Made by a program: the position numbers and the translations under genes. Source: Arthrobacter sp. H16F315 (GTDB taxonomy: Bacteria; Actinomycetota; Actinomycetes; Actinomycetales; Micrococcaceae). From it: a stretch of DNA of 64,000 nucleotides. Positions within the stretch are counted from its first letter, which is position 1; every line of letters begins with the position of its first letter. Shown here one piece after another: positions 1 to 7,405 of this stretch. The notes beneath the pieces were generated by a model that searched no databases, was not told the origin of the DNA, and saw only the letters and a list, made by a program, of their open reading frames with translations. The stretch lies in NCBI RefSeq assembly GCF_024124825.1, contig NZ_JAMXSS010000002.1:3720001-3784000 (forward strand), given 5' to 3'.

Positions 1-57
1 ATTGTCCTTCTGTTCCGGCCCCAAGGCATCTTGGGCCGGCGCGAGCGCGTGGGTTAG
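1..57 (+). CDS. livH: Branched-chain amino acid ABC permease LivH, C-terminal fragment
   Basis: Only the last 18 codons and a TAG stop at 55-57 are inside the window. The residues LLFRPQGILGRRERVG match the typical C-terminus of LivH/LivM permeases (an FRPQG motif and a short basic tail), and the same FRPQGVLG motif ends the following livM. LivH is the first of the two membrane subunits of the LIV-I importer. The gap to livM is 9 nt, and the livM Shine-Dalgarno GGAG overlaps this stop, so the two are cotranscribed. The assignment rests on the tail motif and the operon position. Confidence 0.8.
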   Translation: MVLLFRPQGILGRRERVG

Positions 58-66
58 GAGACAGCC

Positions 67-1036
67 ATGGACTTCGGATTCATATTTTCCAGTGCTGCCG
101 GTGAACTGTTCAGCCCGACGACGGCGGCATACGCCCTCGCAACCCTCGGCCTTGCGGTTCACTTTGGCTACTCGGGCCTGCTCAACTTCGGTCAAGCCGG
201 CTTTATGGCGGTGGGCGCCTACGGTTTCGCCATCTCCACCCTGACCTTCGGCGCCCCGTTCTTCGTCGGGCTCCTCATCGCCGTGGTGTGTTCGGCCATC
301 TTCGCCCTGCTCCTCGGTATCCCCACCCTCAGGCTGCGGGCCGACTATTTGGCCATCGTGACAATCGCGGCGGCGGAAATCGTGCGCTACATTGTCACAA
401 CCAACCAGCTGACCGCCGTCACCGGTTCGGCCAACGGCCTCGCCGCTTTCGAAGGCGACTTCTACGCCATGAACCCTTTCCCCGAAGGTTCCTACCTGGG
501 GATGAACAACCGGGACTTCTTCATCCGGGTTGTCGCCTGGACCGTGGTGGCCCTTCTCTGCCTCGTGATCTGGCTTTTGATGCGCAGCCCCTGGGGCCGT
601 GTCCTTATAGGGCATCCGCGAGGACGAAAATGCTGTCCGTTCGCTTGGCAAAAACGTGTACGCCTACAAGATGCAGGCCTTGATCATCGGCGGCGTCCTC
701 GGCGCCCTCGCAGGCATGATCTTCACCCTCCCCCGCGGTGCAGTCCAGCCGGCGAACTACGGGACCGAGCTGACGTTCTTCCTCTACACCTGCCTGCTGC
801 TCGGCGGCCTGGGCACGGTGCTGGGGCCGGTGATTGGCGCCATGATCTTCTGGGTCGTCCTGTCCCTCACACAAGGCATCCTGTATGGCCTGATCGAATC
901 CGGCGCCGTCACCTGGCTCAACACGGTCCAGGCCGGGCAGCTGCGGTACATCCTTGTGGGTATCGCGCTGATGCTGTTGATGATCTTCAGGCCCCAGGGT
1001 GTCCTCGGCAACAAGAAGGAGCTGGCTTTCGCATGA
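67..1036 (+). CDS. livM: Branched-chain amino acid ABC permease LivM (frameshifted as read)
   Basis: Second membrane subunit of a high-affinity branched-chain amino acid importer in the cytoplasmic membrane. Frame 1 codes the N-terminal half (hydrophobic helices, GYSGLLNFGQAGFMAVGAYG, the LivM-type LRLRADYLAIVT) up to about 600. Frame 2 codes the rest (KNVYAYKMQALIIGGVLGALAG to FRPQGVLGNKKELAFA). Deleting the T at 608 restores KGIRED, giving about 322 residues, normal for LivM. The indel is in TTATAG, not a plain homopolymer, so either a sequencing error or a recent mutation is possible. Start ATG has GGAG 7 nt upstream. The stop overlaps the livG start as ATGA, implying translational coupling. 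Confidence 0.85.
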
Positions 1037-2112
1037 GCACTCAAAGCGATACACCCCGTGCCGCGGATAACCCGGAAGAAATCGACTACATGACGGACTC
1101 GCGGCCGATCGCGGCCGGTGAGACTGCTCCGGGCTGCAAAAAGCGCGACCCGATCGTGGTGGCGGAGAACGTCACCCGCAGCTTCGGCGGCATCAACGCC
1201 GTCGACGTCGAGTACCTCGAGATCCCCCGGCATAAAATCACCGCACTCATCGGGCCCAACGGCGCCGGCAAGACCACGCTGTTTAACCTGCTGACCGGCT
1301 TCGACACACCCAACACGGGCAAGTGGCAGTTCGAAGGCAACAGCCTGGCCGGCGTCTCCTCCTACAAGGTGGCCCGGATGGGCATGGTCCGCACATTCCA
1401 GCTGACCAAGGTGATGGGCAAGCTGACGGTTATGGAAAACATGCGTCTTGGTGCCTCTAACCAGGCCGGTGAACGGCTCTCCAAGGCCCTGTTCAAAGGA
1501 ATCTGGGGCGGCCAGGAAAAGCAGATTACCGCCGACGCCGACGTGCTCCTGCGGAAGTTCAAGCTGGACGCCAAAAAGGACGACTATGCCGCGTCACTTT
1601 CCGGCGGCCAGCGCAAGCTCCTGGAAATGGCCCGCTCGCTGATGGTCAGGCCCAAGCTCGTGATGCTTGACGAACCGATGGCCGGCGTCAACCCCGCGCT
1701 GACCCAGTCGCTCCTGGACCACATCAAGAACCTCAAGGCAGAGGGCATGACCGTGTTGTTTGTTGAACACGACATGCACATGGTCCGGCACATCGCCGAC
1801 TGGGTGGTGGTGATGGCCGAGGGCCGGATCGTGGCCGAAGGTCCGCCTGCCGAAGTAATGAAGAACCCCGCCGTGATCGACGCCTACCTGGGCGCCCACC
1901 ACGACGTGGATCTCGGCGATTCGGAAGGCATCAAAGAGCTCGCGGCCGAACTGGTGGCCGACGAGGAGTCGATTGTGGGCACCGATAATGCCGGCATCAT
2001 CTCCCTGGATATCGTCGGTTCCGAAACGGATGCGCCGGCGGACGGCAACGGTGCCGCGCACGGCAGGCGCAGCGCAGATGAGCCGAACAGCACAGAAAAG
2101 GACACGCAATGA
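1033..2112 (+). CDS. livG: Branched-chain amino acid ABC transporter ATPase LivG
   Basis: One of two cytoplasmic ATPases energising the LIV importer. 359 residues. Walker A GPNGAGKT at about 74-81, ABC signature LSGGQ near 190, Walker B VMLDEP near 206 and the H-loop in VEHDMHMV. The LivG-type MAGVNPAL follows Walker B. It carries an N-terminal extension of about 40 residues and an acidic, low-complexity C-terminal tail of about 70 residues beyond the usual LivG end; both are probably disordered. ATG at 1033 overlaps the livM stop, and its own stop overlaps the livF ATG. The frame stays open upstream into livM only because of the livM indel, so a LivM-LivG fusion is not real. Confidence 0.93.
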   Translation: MSTQSDTPRAADNPEEIDYMTDSRPIAAGETAPGCKKRDPIVVAENVTRSFGGINAVDVEYLEIPRHKITALIGPNGAGKTTLFNLLTGFDTPNTGKWQFEGNSLAGVSSYKVARMGMVRTFQLTKVMGKLTVMENMRLGASNQAGERLSKALFKGIWGGQEKQITADADVLLRKFKLDAKKDDYAASLSGGQRKLLEMARSLMVRPKLVMLDEPMAGVNPALTQSLLDHIKNLKAEGMTVLFVEHDMHMVRHIADWVVVMAEGRIVAEGPPAEVMKNPAVIDAYLGAHHDVDLGDSEGIKELAAELVADEESIVGTDNAGIISLDIVGSETDAPADGNGAAHGRRSADEPNSTEKDTQ

Positions 2113-2882
2113 GCGCCACCAGTGCGGCCCCCGCCGCTACGCCAGTCCACGACGAGGATTCGGTCGTCAAGGTCACCGACCTGGTGGCGGGCTACATCCC
2201 CGGCGTTAATATCCTCAACGGTTGCAGTATCGAGGCCCGCAAGGGCGAGCTCATCGGCATCATCGGCCCCAACGGAGCCGGCAAGTCCACACTCCTGAAG
2301 GCGATGTTCGGCCTGGTTAAGGTCCACTCCGGTTCCGTTGTGGTCCGCGGCCAGGACATCACCGGACTAAAGGCCAACAAGCTCGTCAGCCGGGGCATCG
2401 GTTTTGTGCCGCAGAACAACAACGTGTTCGCGGCGCTGACCATCGAGGAGAACCTCCAGATGGGCATGTTCCAGCGGCCCAAGGACTTTGCCGAGCGCTT
2501 CGACTTCGTCACCGGCCTGTTCCCGGAACTTGGCAAGCGGCGGGCCCAGCGCGCGGGATCACTCTCCGGCGGTGAACGCCAGATGGTTGCGATGGGCCGG
2601 GCCCTGATGATGGACCCGGCAGTGCTGCTGCTCGACGAGCCCTCCGCCGGCCTTTCCCCGGTCAAACAGGACGAGACCTTCCTCCGGGTCCACGAAATCA
2701 ACCGTGCGGGCGTCTCGGTCATTATGGTCGAACAGAACGCCCGGCGCTGCCTGCAGATCTGTGACCGCGGCTACGTCCTGGACCAGGGCAAGGACGCGTA
2801 CACCGGCACCGGCCGGGAACTGATGAAGGATCCCAAGGTCATCCAGCTGTACCTGGGTACGCTCGCCGACACCGTCGAGTAG
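2109..2882 (+). CDS. livF: Branched-chain amino acid ABC transporter ATPase LivF
   Basis: Second ATPase of the LIV importer, pairing with LivG under LivH/LivM. 257 residues, close to the usual 235-250. Walker A GPNGAGKS at about 53-60, signature LSGGERQMVAMGRALM near 155, Walker B LLLDEPSAGLSP near 178 and the LivF-type MVEQNARRCLQI near 212. The ATG overlaps the livG stop (ATGA). It is the last gene of the operon and is followed by a strong hairpin. The matching binding protein is encoded on the opposite strand just downstream, instead of in the operon. Confidence 0.94.
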   Translation: MSATSAAPAATPVHDEDSVVKVTDLVAGYIPGVNILNGCSIEARKGELIGIIGPNGAGKSTLLKAMFGLVKVHSGSVVVRGQDITGLKANKLVSRGIGFVPQNNNVFAALTIEENLQMGMFQRPKDFAERFDFVTGLFPELGKRRAQRAGSLSGGERQMVAMGRALMMDPAVLLLDEPSAGLSPVKQDETFLRVHEINRAGVSVIMVEQNARRCLQICDRGYVLDQGKDAYTGTGRELMKDPKVIQLYLGTLADTVE

Positions 2883-2904
2883 TTCTCCGGCAACTCCGCA
2901 GCAA

Positions 2905-2940
2905 CAGAAGGGCCGTCACCAGCCGGTGGCGGCCCTTCTG
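2905..2940 (+). terminator. Hairpin terminator candidate after livF
   Basis: A 16-bp stem (arms 2905-2920 and 2925-2940; one position is a G-U wobble in RNA) closes a 4-nt loop, 23 nt after the livF stop. There is no clear T-run after it, so it may act as an RNA-stabilising or weak terminator. The rest of 2941-3117 shows no gene. Confidence 0.6.
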
Positions 2941-3117
2941 CGCGCCCGGCACCGCCAGCTCCGCATTCACAGGACCCGGCGGGATCCCGGTCCCGGGTGC
3001 GACCGCCGGCGCCCGGATGCGACCGCCGGGTACCGGGTACGGCCGCCACGTCCCCGCGCGACGGCGGCGCGCCACGCCGGGCAGCGTTGTTGGCAGCCTT
3101 CCTCCCGGGCATACAAA

Positions 3118-3144
3118 AGGCCCCCGCCCATTGGGCGGGGGCCT
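3118..3144 (-). terminator. Intrinsic terminator of livK
   Basis: Perfect 12-bp stem (3118-3129 with 3133-3144) with a 3-nt loop. On the minus strand it is followed by TTTTG, a classical intrinsic terminator 24 nt beyond the livK stop. It also isolates livK from the convergent liv operon. Confidence 0.8.
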
Positions 3145-3167
3145 ATTGCGGCTAGGGAAGGGCGAGC

Positions 3168-4526
3168 TTACAGCTTGCCGAATTCTTCCTTGACCGGCTT
3201 GTAGGTGTTGTCATCCTGGAACTCGTAGATGCCGATGTAGGCCTCTGTCGGGTCGCCGGCGTCGGAGAACGTTACGGGGCCGGACTGGCCGTCGTAGTCG
3301 ATGTCCTTGCCGTTGCGCAGCAGGGTGACGCAGGAGGGGAAGTCGTTGCACTTTTCGCCGCCTTCAGACACGTCCTTCAGGTGCGCCGCGATGTCAGTTC
3401 CCTTGGTGCTCTTGGCTTCCTCTGCTGCCAGTGCGATCAGGTTCACGGCATCGTAGGACTCGCCTGAATAGCTGTAGTCCTTCAGCGCGGGATCGATGGC
3501 CAGCAGCTTCTTCTTGAAGTCGTCCTTGGCGAAGGTACCCGGGATGGTGCCCTGGGCGCCCTTCAGGGTGCCTGCCTGGAAGTCCTTGCTGTAGTCGGAC
3601 ATGTTGCCGTCCACCAGGAACATCTGGGTGGGCTTGACGCCCTTGCCCGTCATCAGCGGAACAATGCTCTTGGCCTGGTCAAAGGTGATTAGGGCGATGG
3701 CATCCGGCTTGGCCGCAAGCACCTTGTCCACCTGGCTGCTGAACTGCGAATCGCCTTCGTTGAAGAGCTCCTGGGCAACAACCTTGCCGCCGGCTGCCTC
3801 AAAAGCGGACTGTACGTTCTTGGCAAGGCCGGTTCCGTAGGCATCGTTCAGGACGATCATTCCAACGGTCTGGGCGCCACAGGTCGCCATGTAGTTGCCG
3901 AGGACCTTGCCCTGGAGAACGTCCGACGGGGCGGTGCGCCAGAACAAACCCTTGTCATCCCAGGCGGTGAAGTCCGGGGAGGTATTTGCCGGCGAGAACT
4001 GGATGACGCCTGCGCCGGTGATCTGGTTGATGACGGTCTTGGAGACACCCGAAGAAGCGGCACCAATGACTGCGCTGACACCCTGTCCGAGCAGGGCGCT
4101 GGTGGACTGCGTGGCAATATCGGTTTTGGTGTCACCGGAGTCGCGGTGGATGATTTCAACGGGCTTGCCCAGCACGCCGCCGGCGTCATTGACTTCCTTG
4201 ATACCAAGGTTTACGCCAGCGATTTCGGGCGGGCCGAGGAACGCCAGCGACCCCGTTGTCGGCAGGAGCGATCCAAGCTTAAGAGCGGTTTCGGTGGTGG
4301 TCGTGGAGGCCGGAACGGCCCCGCCGGCTGCGGCGGTCGACTTGGCGCCGGCAGTGGCGCTCGGTGCGGGGCACGCGATGCCTGCAGCGGCGTTGGCCGA
4401 AGCGGTTCCGGATCCGGACGACGACGGGGTGGACGAGCCACCACAAGCCGTAGCCAGAAGGGCAACGCCGATGCTAAGCGCAGTCAGCTTAGCGATGCGG
4501 GGTGCCGCCTGGGGGAGTGAAGTCAT
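3168..4526 (-). CDS. Branched-chain amino acid ABC substrate-binding lipoprotein (LivK family)
   Basis: Extracytoplasmic binding protein that delivers amino acid to LivHMGF; family Peripla_BP_6. 452 residues. Lipoprotein signal peptide with lipobox LATAC, Cys at 28, then a Ser/Ala/Gly/Thr-rich linker to about residue 80. The type I fold follows: LKLGSLLPTTGSLAFLGPPE, IKEVNDAGGVLGKPVEI and FSPANTSPDF are typical LivK segments. It is longer than LivK of enterobacteria because of the linker. Start ATG has GAGGAG about 8 nt upstream. It faces the liv operon tail to tail and has its own promoter and terminator, so binding protein and transporter can be expressed at different levels. Confidence 0.9.
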   Translation of the reverse strand: MTSLPQAAPRIAKLTALSIGVALLATACGGSSTPSSSGSGTASANAAAGIACPAPSATAGAKSTAAAGGAVPASTTTTETALKLGSLLPTTGSLAFLGPPEIAGVNLGIKEVNDAGGVLGKPVEIIHRDSGDTKTDIATQSTSALLGQGVSAVIGAASSGVSKTVINQITGAGVIQFSPANTSPDFTAWDDKGLFWRTAPSDVLQGKVLGNYMATCGAQTVGMIVLNDAYGTGLAKNVQSAFEAAGGKVVAQELFNEGDSQFSSQVDKVLAAKPDAIALITFDQAKSIVPLMTGKGVKPTQMFLVDGNMSDYSKDFQAGTLKGAQGTIPGTFAKDDFKKKLLAIDPALKDYSYSGESYDAVNLIALAAEEAKSTKGTDIAAHLKDVSEGGEKCNDFPSCVTLLRNGKDIDYDGQSGPVTFSDAGDPTEAYIGIYEFQDDNTYKPVKEEFGKL

Positions 4527-4573
4527 TTACAATCTCCTCGATCTAAAGGTGCGAACGGCCTTTGATGCGAAAG

Positions 4574-4589
4574 ATCAGGTGTTCCTGAT
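4574..4589. promoter_or_regulatory. Inverted repeat in the livK promoter region
   Basis: Perfect 6-4-6 inverted repeat ATCAGG-TGTT-CCTGAT, 48 nt before the livK ATG. It overlaps a possible minus-strand promoter (TTGAAG, 17-nt spacer, GATCTT), so it could be an operator. The cognate regulator is unknown. Confidence 0.35.
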
Positions 4590-4625
4590 TTACCTTCAAG
4601 CTAGTGCACTTCCGGCCCGATCCAA

Positions 4626-4641
4626 AGTGACTACGGTCACA
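4626..4641. promoter_or_regulatory. CRP/GlxR-like site upstream of livK
   Basis: AGTGACTACGGTCACA fits the CRP-family consensus TGTGA-N6-TCACA at every fixed position except the first. It lies about 100 nt upstream of the livK start, a plausible activator or repressor position. Actinobacteria carry CRP-family regulators (GlxR, Cmr) with this consensus. The identity of the regulator is inferred. Confidence 0.45.
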
Positions 4642-4702
4642 TCCTTATAACACTCGTTGCATAGAGGAAATCTGGCCAGGAATCGGCAGGTGCCATAACG
4701 TG

Positions 4703-4776
4703 TGCCCCAGGTGGGACTCGAACCCACAACACGCGGATTTTAAGTCCGCTGCCTCTGCCAATTGGGCTACTGGGGC
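4703..4776 (-). tRNA. tRNA with anticodon UAA (predicted tRNA-Leu, class I shape)
   Basis: Full cloverleaf of 74 nt: acceptor GCCCCAG pairs with CTGGGGC, discriminator A73, D arm with GG, anticodon stem GCGGA/TCCGC around loop CTTAAAA (anticodon TAA), variable loop GTGTT of only 5 nt, and T arm GTGGG-TTCGAGT-CCCAC. No CCA is encoded. UAA reads the leucine codon UUA. Bacterial leucine tRNAs normally have a long variable arm (class II), so the short loop is unusual. The first 10 nt overlap the end of the upstream same-strand CDS. Confidence 0.93.
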
Positions 4777-5756
4777 GCCCGGTCCATAATAGCCCGCCGG
4801 GCGCCGGTCTCAGCGATGCCAAACGCCTCGGCGTAGTGGAAGCTTCCGCTCACCCCGCCCGGCCAGAGTGCCAGCGGCAGCAACTGGAAGTGCGGACCCC
4901 AGGCTGAACAGGGTGGCTCAACCCCGAGGGATGTCGATGGCACAAAGCCAAAGCGCGAGTAGTATTCCGGGTCGCCGAGCAGCGCGATGCCCCGCTCCCC
5001 CGCAGCGTTGGCCCGGGCAATCGTCTCCTGCATCAGCGCGCTGCCAATGCCGTGGCGCTGCAGTCTCGGCAGCACACCGATCGGCCCCAGTCCCAGCAGG
5101 TCCAGTTCGCCTGCGCGCCCGCGGGTGCTGATCACGTGCCCCACGACGGCGCCGTCGAGCTCCGCAACGATGCTGAACTCCGGCAGGAATTCGGCACAGT
5201 CAAAGAGCGCACGCATTAAAGGGACTTCCCTGGGCCCGCCGTCGGCCGGCAGGCCGCTGACCGGGGAGACGACGAAGGCGGCGGCGGTGAGGGCGAGGAT
5301 GGCGGACCGGTCCGCGGGCCGCCCTGTGCGGAGCACCAGCTCCGGGGCAGGTGTGTGCTCGCCGTGCGCGGCGGCCAGTTCGTGCAGCGCCTCCAGCGCC
5401 CGGTCGGCATCTGCGACGGGGACCAGGATGTGGTCGTGATGGAAGCCGGCGAGGACATTGCAGCTGATTTTTGCGTCCGTGAGGGCGGTGCTGACCGCTG
5501 CCGTCAGGCCGATGGCGTCAAGCGAGGAATGTACCTGGAGGGTGATCCAGGCGCCGACAAAGTCGTAGGACAGTCCGAGGGTGTCAGCGTCCTTGCGCGG
5601 CAGGACAACGGTCATTCCTTCCGCCTCACGAACGGCGGCTTCGATCGCCCCTTCAAGCGGCCGTCCGTGCGGCCAGAGGGTGTAGACGAACTCGCCTCCG
5701 CGCAGTTCCGGGCGCATCGTGGCGAGCAGGGTGTGGAGGCCCGTTGCGGCTGTCAT
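4767..5756 (-). CDS. ACT-domain / GNAT N-acetyltransferase fusion protein
   Basis: 329 residues. Residues about 1-130 resemble the ACT-type domain (FVYTLWPHGRPLEG, AWITLQVHSSLDAIGLTAAV) that usually binds small ligands. Residues about 140-300 are a GNAT acyltransferase with LDLLGLGPIGVLPRLQRHGIG as the acetyl-CoA-binding motif A, followed by GDPEYYSRFGFVPS, the YhbS-type signature. The likely reaction is acetyl transfer from acetyl-CoA to a small molecule or amine; the substrate is unknown. The stop codon TAG and two preceding codons lie inside the 5' acceptor arm of the UAA tRNA on the same strand, so transcript processing at the tRNA 5' end would remove the stop codon from the message. Confidence 0.85.
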   Translation of the reverse strand: MTAATGLHTLLATMRPELRGGEFVYTLWPHGRPLEGAIEAAVREAEGMTVVLPRKDADTLGLSYDFVGAWITLQVHSSLDAIGLTAAVSTALTDAKISCNVLAGFHHDHILVPVADADRALEALHELAAAHGEHTPAPELVLRTGRPADRSAILALTAAAFVVSPVSGLPADGGPREVPLMRALFDCAEFLPEFSIVAELDGAVVGHVISTRGRAGELDLLGLGPIGVLPRLQRHGIGSALMQETIARANAAGERGIALLGDPEYYSRFGFVPSTSLGVEPPCSAWGPHFQLLPLALWPGGVSGSFHYAEAFGIAETGARRAIMDRAPQ

Positions 5757-5906
5757 GGAGCCAGTCTAGGGGCGCACCTCGCCGGGGTTGGCCCGACGCC
5801 GGCCGGCCCGCACCCTTCCCAGGTGGACCTACGGGCGACCTTGCGGTTAACGACGGCGGCGGCCGCGCCCCGCAGGGGAACGGCCGCCGTCGACGGCAGG
5901 TGCTGG

Positions 5907-7367
5907 CTACTTGGCGTCAGCCGACACACTTTCCTTGCTGCTGGCCGGGCTGGCCTCTGCTGCCGGCTTCTCAGGAGCGGGAACCGAGGCCGGCTTGGGC
6001 GCGGGCGTTGCCGCAGCGACGAATGCGCCGCGGGGGTTGTCCAAGTCGATCAGCTGGGTCGTGTCGCGGCCCATAAAGAAAGCCAGGATCCAACCGAAGA
6101 TCACACGGACCTTGCGCTCAACGGTGGGCATGGCGAATCCGTGGTAACCACGGTGTGCCAGCCAGGCAAGCGGTCCCTTGAGTCCGATCCGGCCCAGGAG
6201 GTTGATGTTTGCAACACCCTTCCATTCGCCGAAACCGGCGACGGCGCCCAGGTTTTTGTGCTTGTAGTCCGTGAGCGGCTTGTCCCAGCGGGAAGCCCAC
6301 AGGTTCTTGGCCAGGCGCTTGGCCTGGCGCAGCGCGTGCTGCGCGTTCGGGACGCAGGTACCGTCCGGCAGGCCGCTGCCCGTAAGGTCCGGCACTGCCG
6401 CGACGTCGCCGGCGGCCCAGGCGTTCTCGATGATGCCTTCGTCCCCGGCGATGCGCAGGTCCGCGAGGACACGGACGCGGCCGCGGGGTTCGAGCGGGAA
6501 GTCGGTGGAGCGGACCATGGGGTTGGCCTGCACGCCGGCGGTCCAGACGAGGGTGTCGGCCTGGAATTCCTGGGCCGCCGTCTTGTCCGGAAGGTTGATC
6601 AGCTTCAGGGAACCCTCGGCGTTGTCCAGCGAGGTGTTAAGCAGGACTTCGATGCCGCGGCTGCGCAGGTGCTCAACCACCCAGTCCGCCTGGCTGGCGG
6701 TGACCTCAGGCATAATGCGTCCCATGGCCTCGACCAGGACGAAGCGGACTTCCTCCTGGCTGATGCGGGAGTTGTTCTTGACCGCGGCGCGGGCGAGGTC
6801 TTCCATTTCGGTAATGCACTCGATGCCGGCGAAGCCGCCGCCGACGACCACGAAGGTCAGGGCGCGGGCGCGTTCGGCGGGATCGGTCATCAACGAGCCG
6901 GCTTCGATCCGGTCCAGGACCTTGTTGCGCAGGGCGACGGCTTCCTCAATGGTCTTGAGGCCGATGCCCTTGTCCGCAAGTCCCTTGATCGGGAAGGTGC
7001 GGGTGATAGCACCGGCGGCCACCACAACGTCGAAGTAGGGAATCTCGAAGTTCTCGCCGCCGTCAGCCGGGGCGATCACTGCCGTGCGGTTTTCATGGTC
7101 GATCGAGGTGACGCGGCCCTGAATGAGCTCGGTCTGCTTGAGGTGCTGGCGGTGCGAGACGACGGCGTGGCGTGCCTCGATGTTTCCGCCGGCAACCTCG
7201 GGGAGGAAGGGCTGATAGGTCATGTACGGCAGTGGATCAACCACGGTGACAATGCCACCGGCGTTAGCGATCTTCTTCTGCAGTTTGAGGGCTACGTACA
7301 GGCCGACGTATCCGCCGCCGACGACGAGTACCCTGGGACGGTCCTGGAGCTGAGGGGAGAGTGCCAT
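5907..7367 (-). CDS. ndh: Type II NADH dehydrogenase (NAD(P)/FAD-dependent oxidoreductase)
   Basis: Membrane-associated, non-proton-pumping NADH:quinone oxidoreductase feeding electrons to the respiratory chain. 486 residues. FAD-binding VVGGGYVGLYVA at about 15-26, second dinucleotide motif VVVGGGFAGIE near 170, AAGDVAAVPD near 320 and the Ndh-type PNAQHALRQAKRLAKN. The C-terminal part (about 395-430) carries the amphipathic membrane-attachment region, followed by an Ala/Pro-rich tail. I chose ATG 7367 and not the longer upstream frame. There is no spaced Shine-Dalgarno, but a TATTCT box lies 6 nt upstream, consistent with a leaderless transcript. It runs in the same direction as the S8 peptidase gene, with a short gap. 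Confidence 0.92.
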   Translation of the reverse strand: MALSPQLQDRPRVLVVGGGYVGLYVALKLQKKIANAGGIVTVVDPLPYMTYQPFLPEVAGGNIEARHAVVSHRQHLKQTELIQGRVTSIDHENRTAVIAPADGGENFEIPYFDVVVAAGAITRTFPIKGLADKGIGLKTIEEAVALRNKVLDRIEAGSLMTDPAERARALTFVVVGGGFAGIECITEMEDLARAAVKNNSRISQEEVRFVLVEAMGRIMPEVTASQADWVVEHLRSRGIEVLLNTSLDNAEGSLKLINLPDKTAAQEFQADTLVWTAGVQANPMVRSTDFPLEPRGRVRVLADLRIAGDEGIIENAWAAGDVAAVPDLTGSGLPDGTCVPNAQHALRQAKRLAKNLWASRWDKPLTDYKHKNLGAVAGFGEWKGVANINLLGRIGLKGPLAWLAHRGYHGFAMPTVERKVRVIFGWILAFFMGRDTTQLIDLDNPRGAFVAAATPAPKPASVPAPEKPAAEASPASSKESVSADAK

Positions 7368-7373
7368 TCCCCA

Positions 7374-7379
7374 AGAATA
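7374..7379 (-). promoter_or_regulatory. -10 box (TATTCT) of ndh, leaderless start
   Basis: TATTCT on the minus strand ends 6 nt before the ATG at 7367, placing the expected transcription start at or next to the A of ATG. A weak -35 (GTGAAG) lies 17 nt upstream. Confidence 0.5.
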
Positions 7380-7405
7380 CCGCACTTTGTGAAAAACTTC
7401 ACTAA

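Noticed and set aside
67..2112. A 681-codon open frame on + that would be a LivM-LivG fusion
   Set aside because: The middle (about 610-1032) is out-of-frame, Arg/Pro/His-rich sequence; the correct livM C-terminus lies in another frame, and livG has its own ATG overlapping the livM stop.
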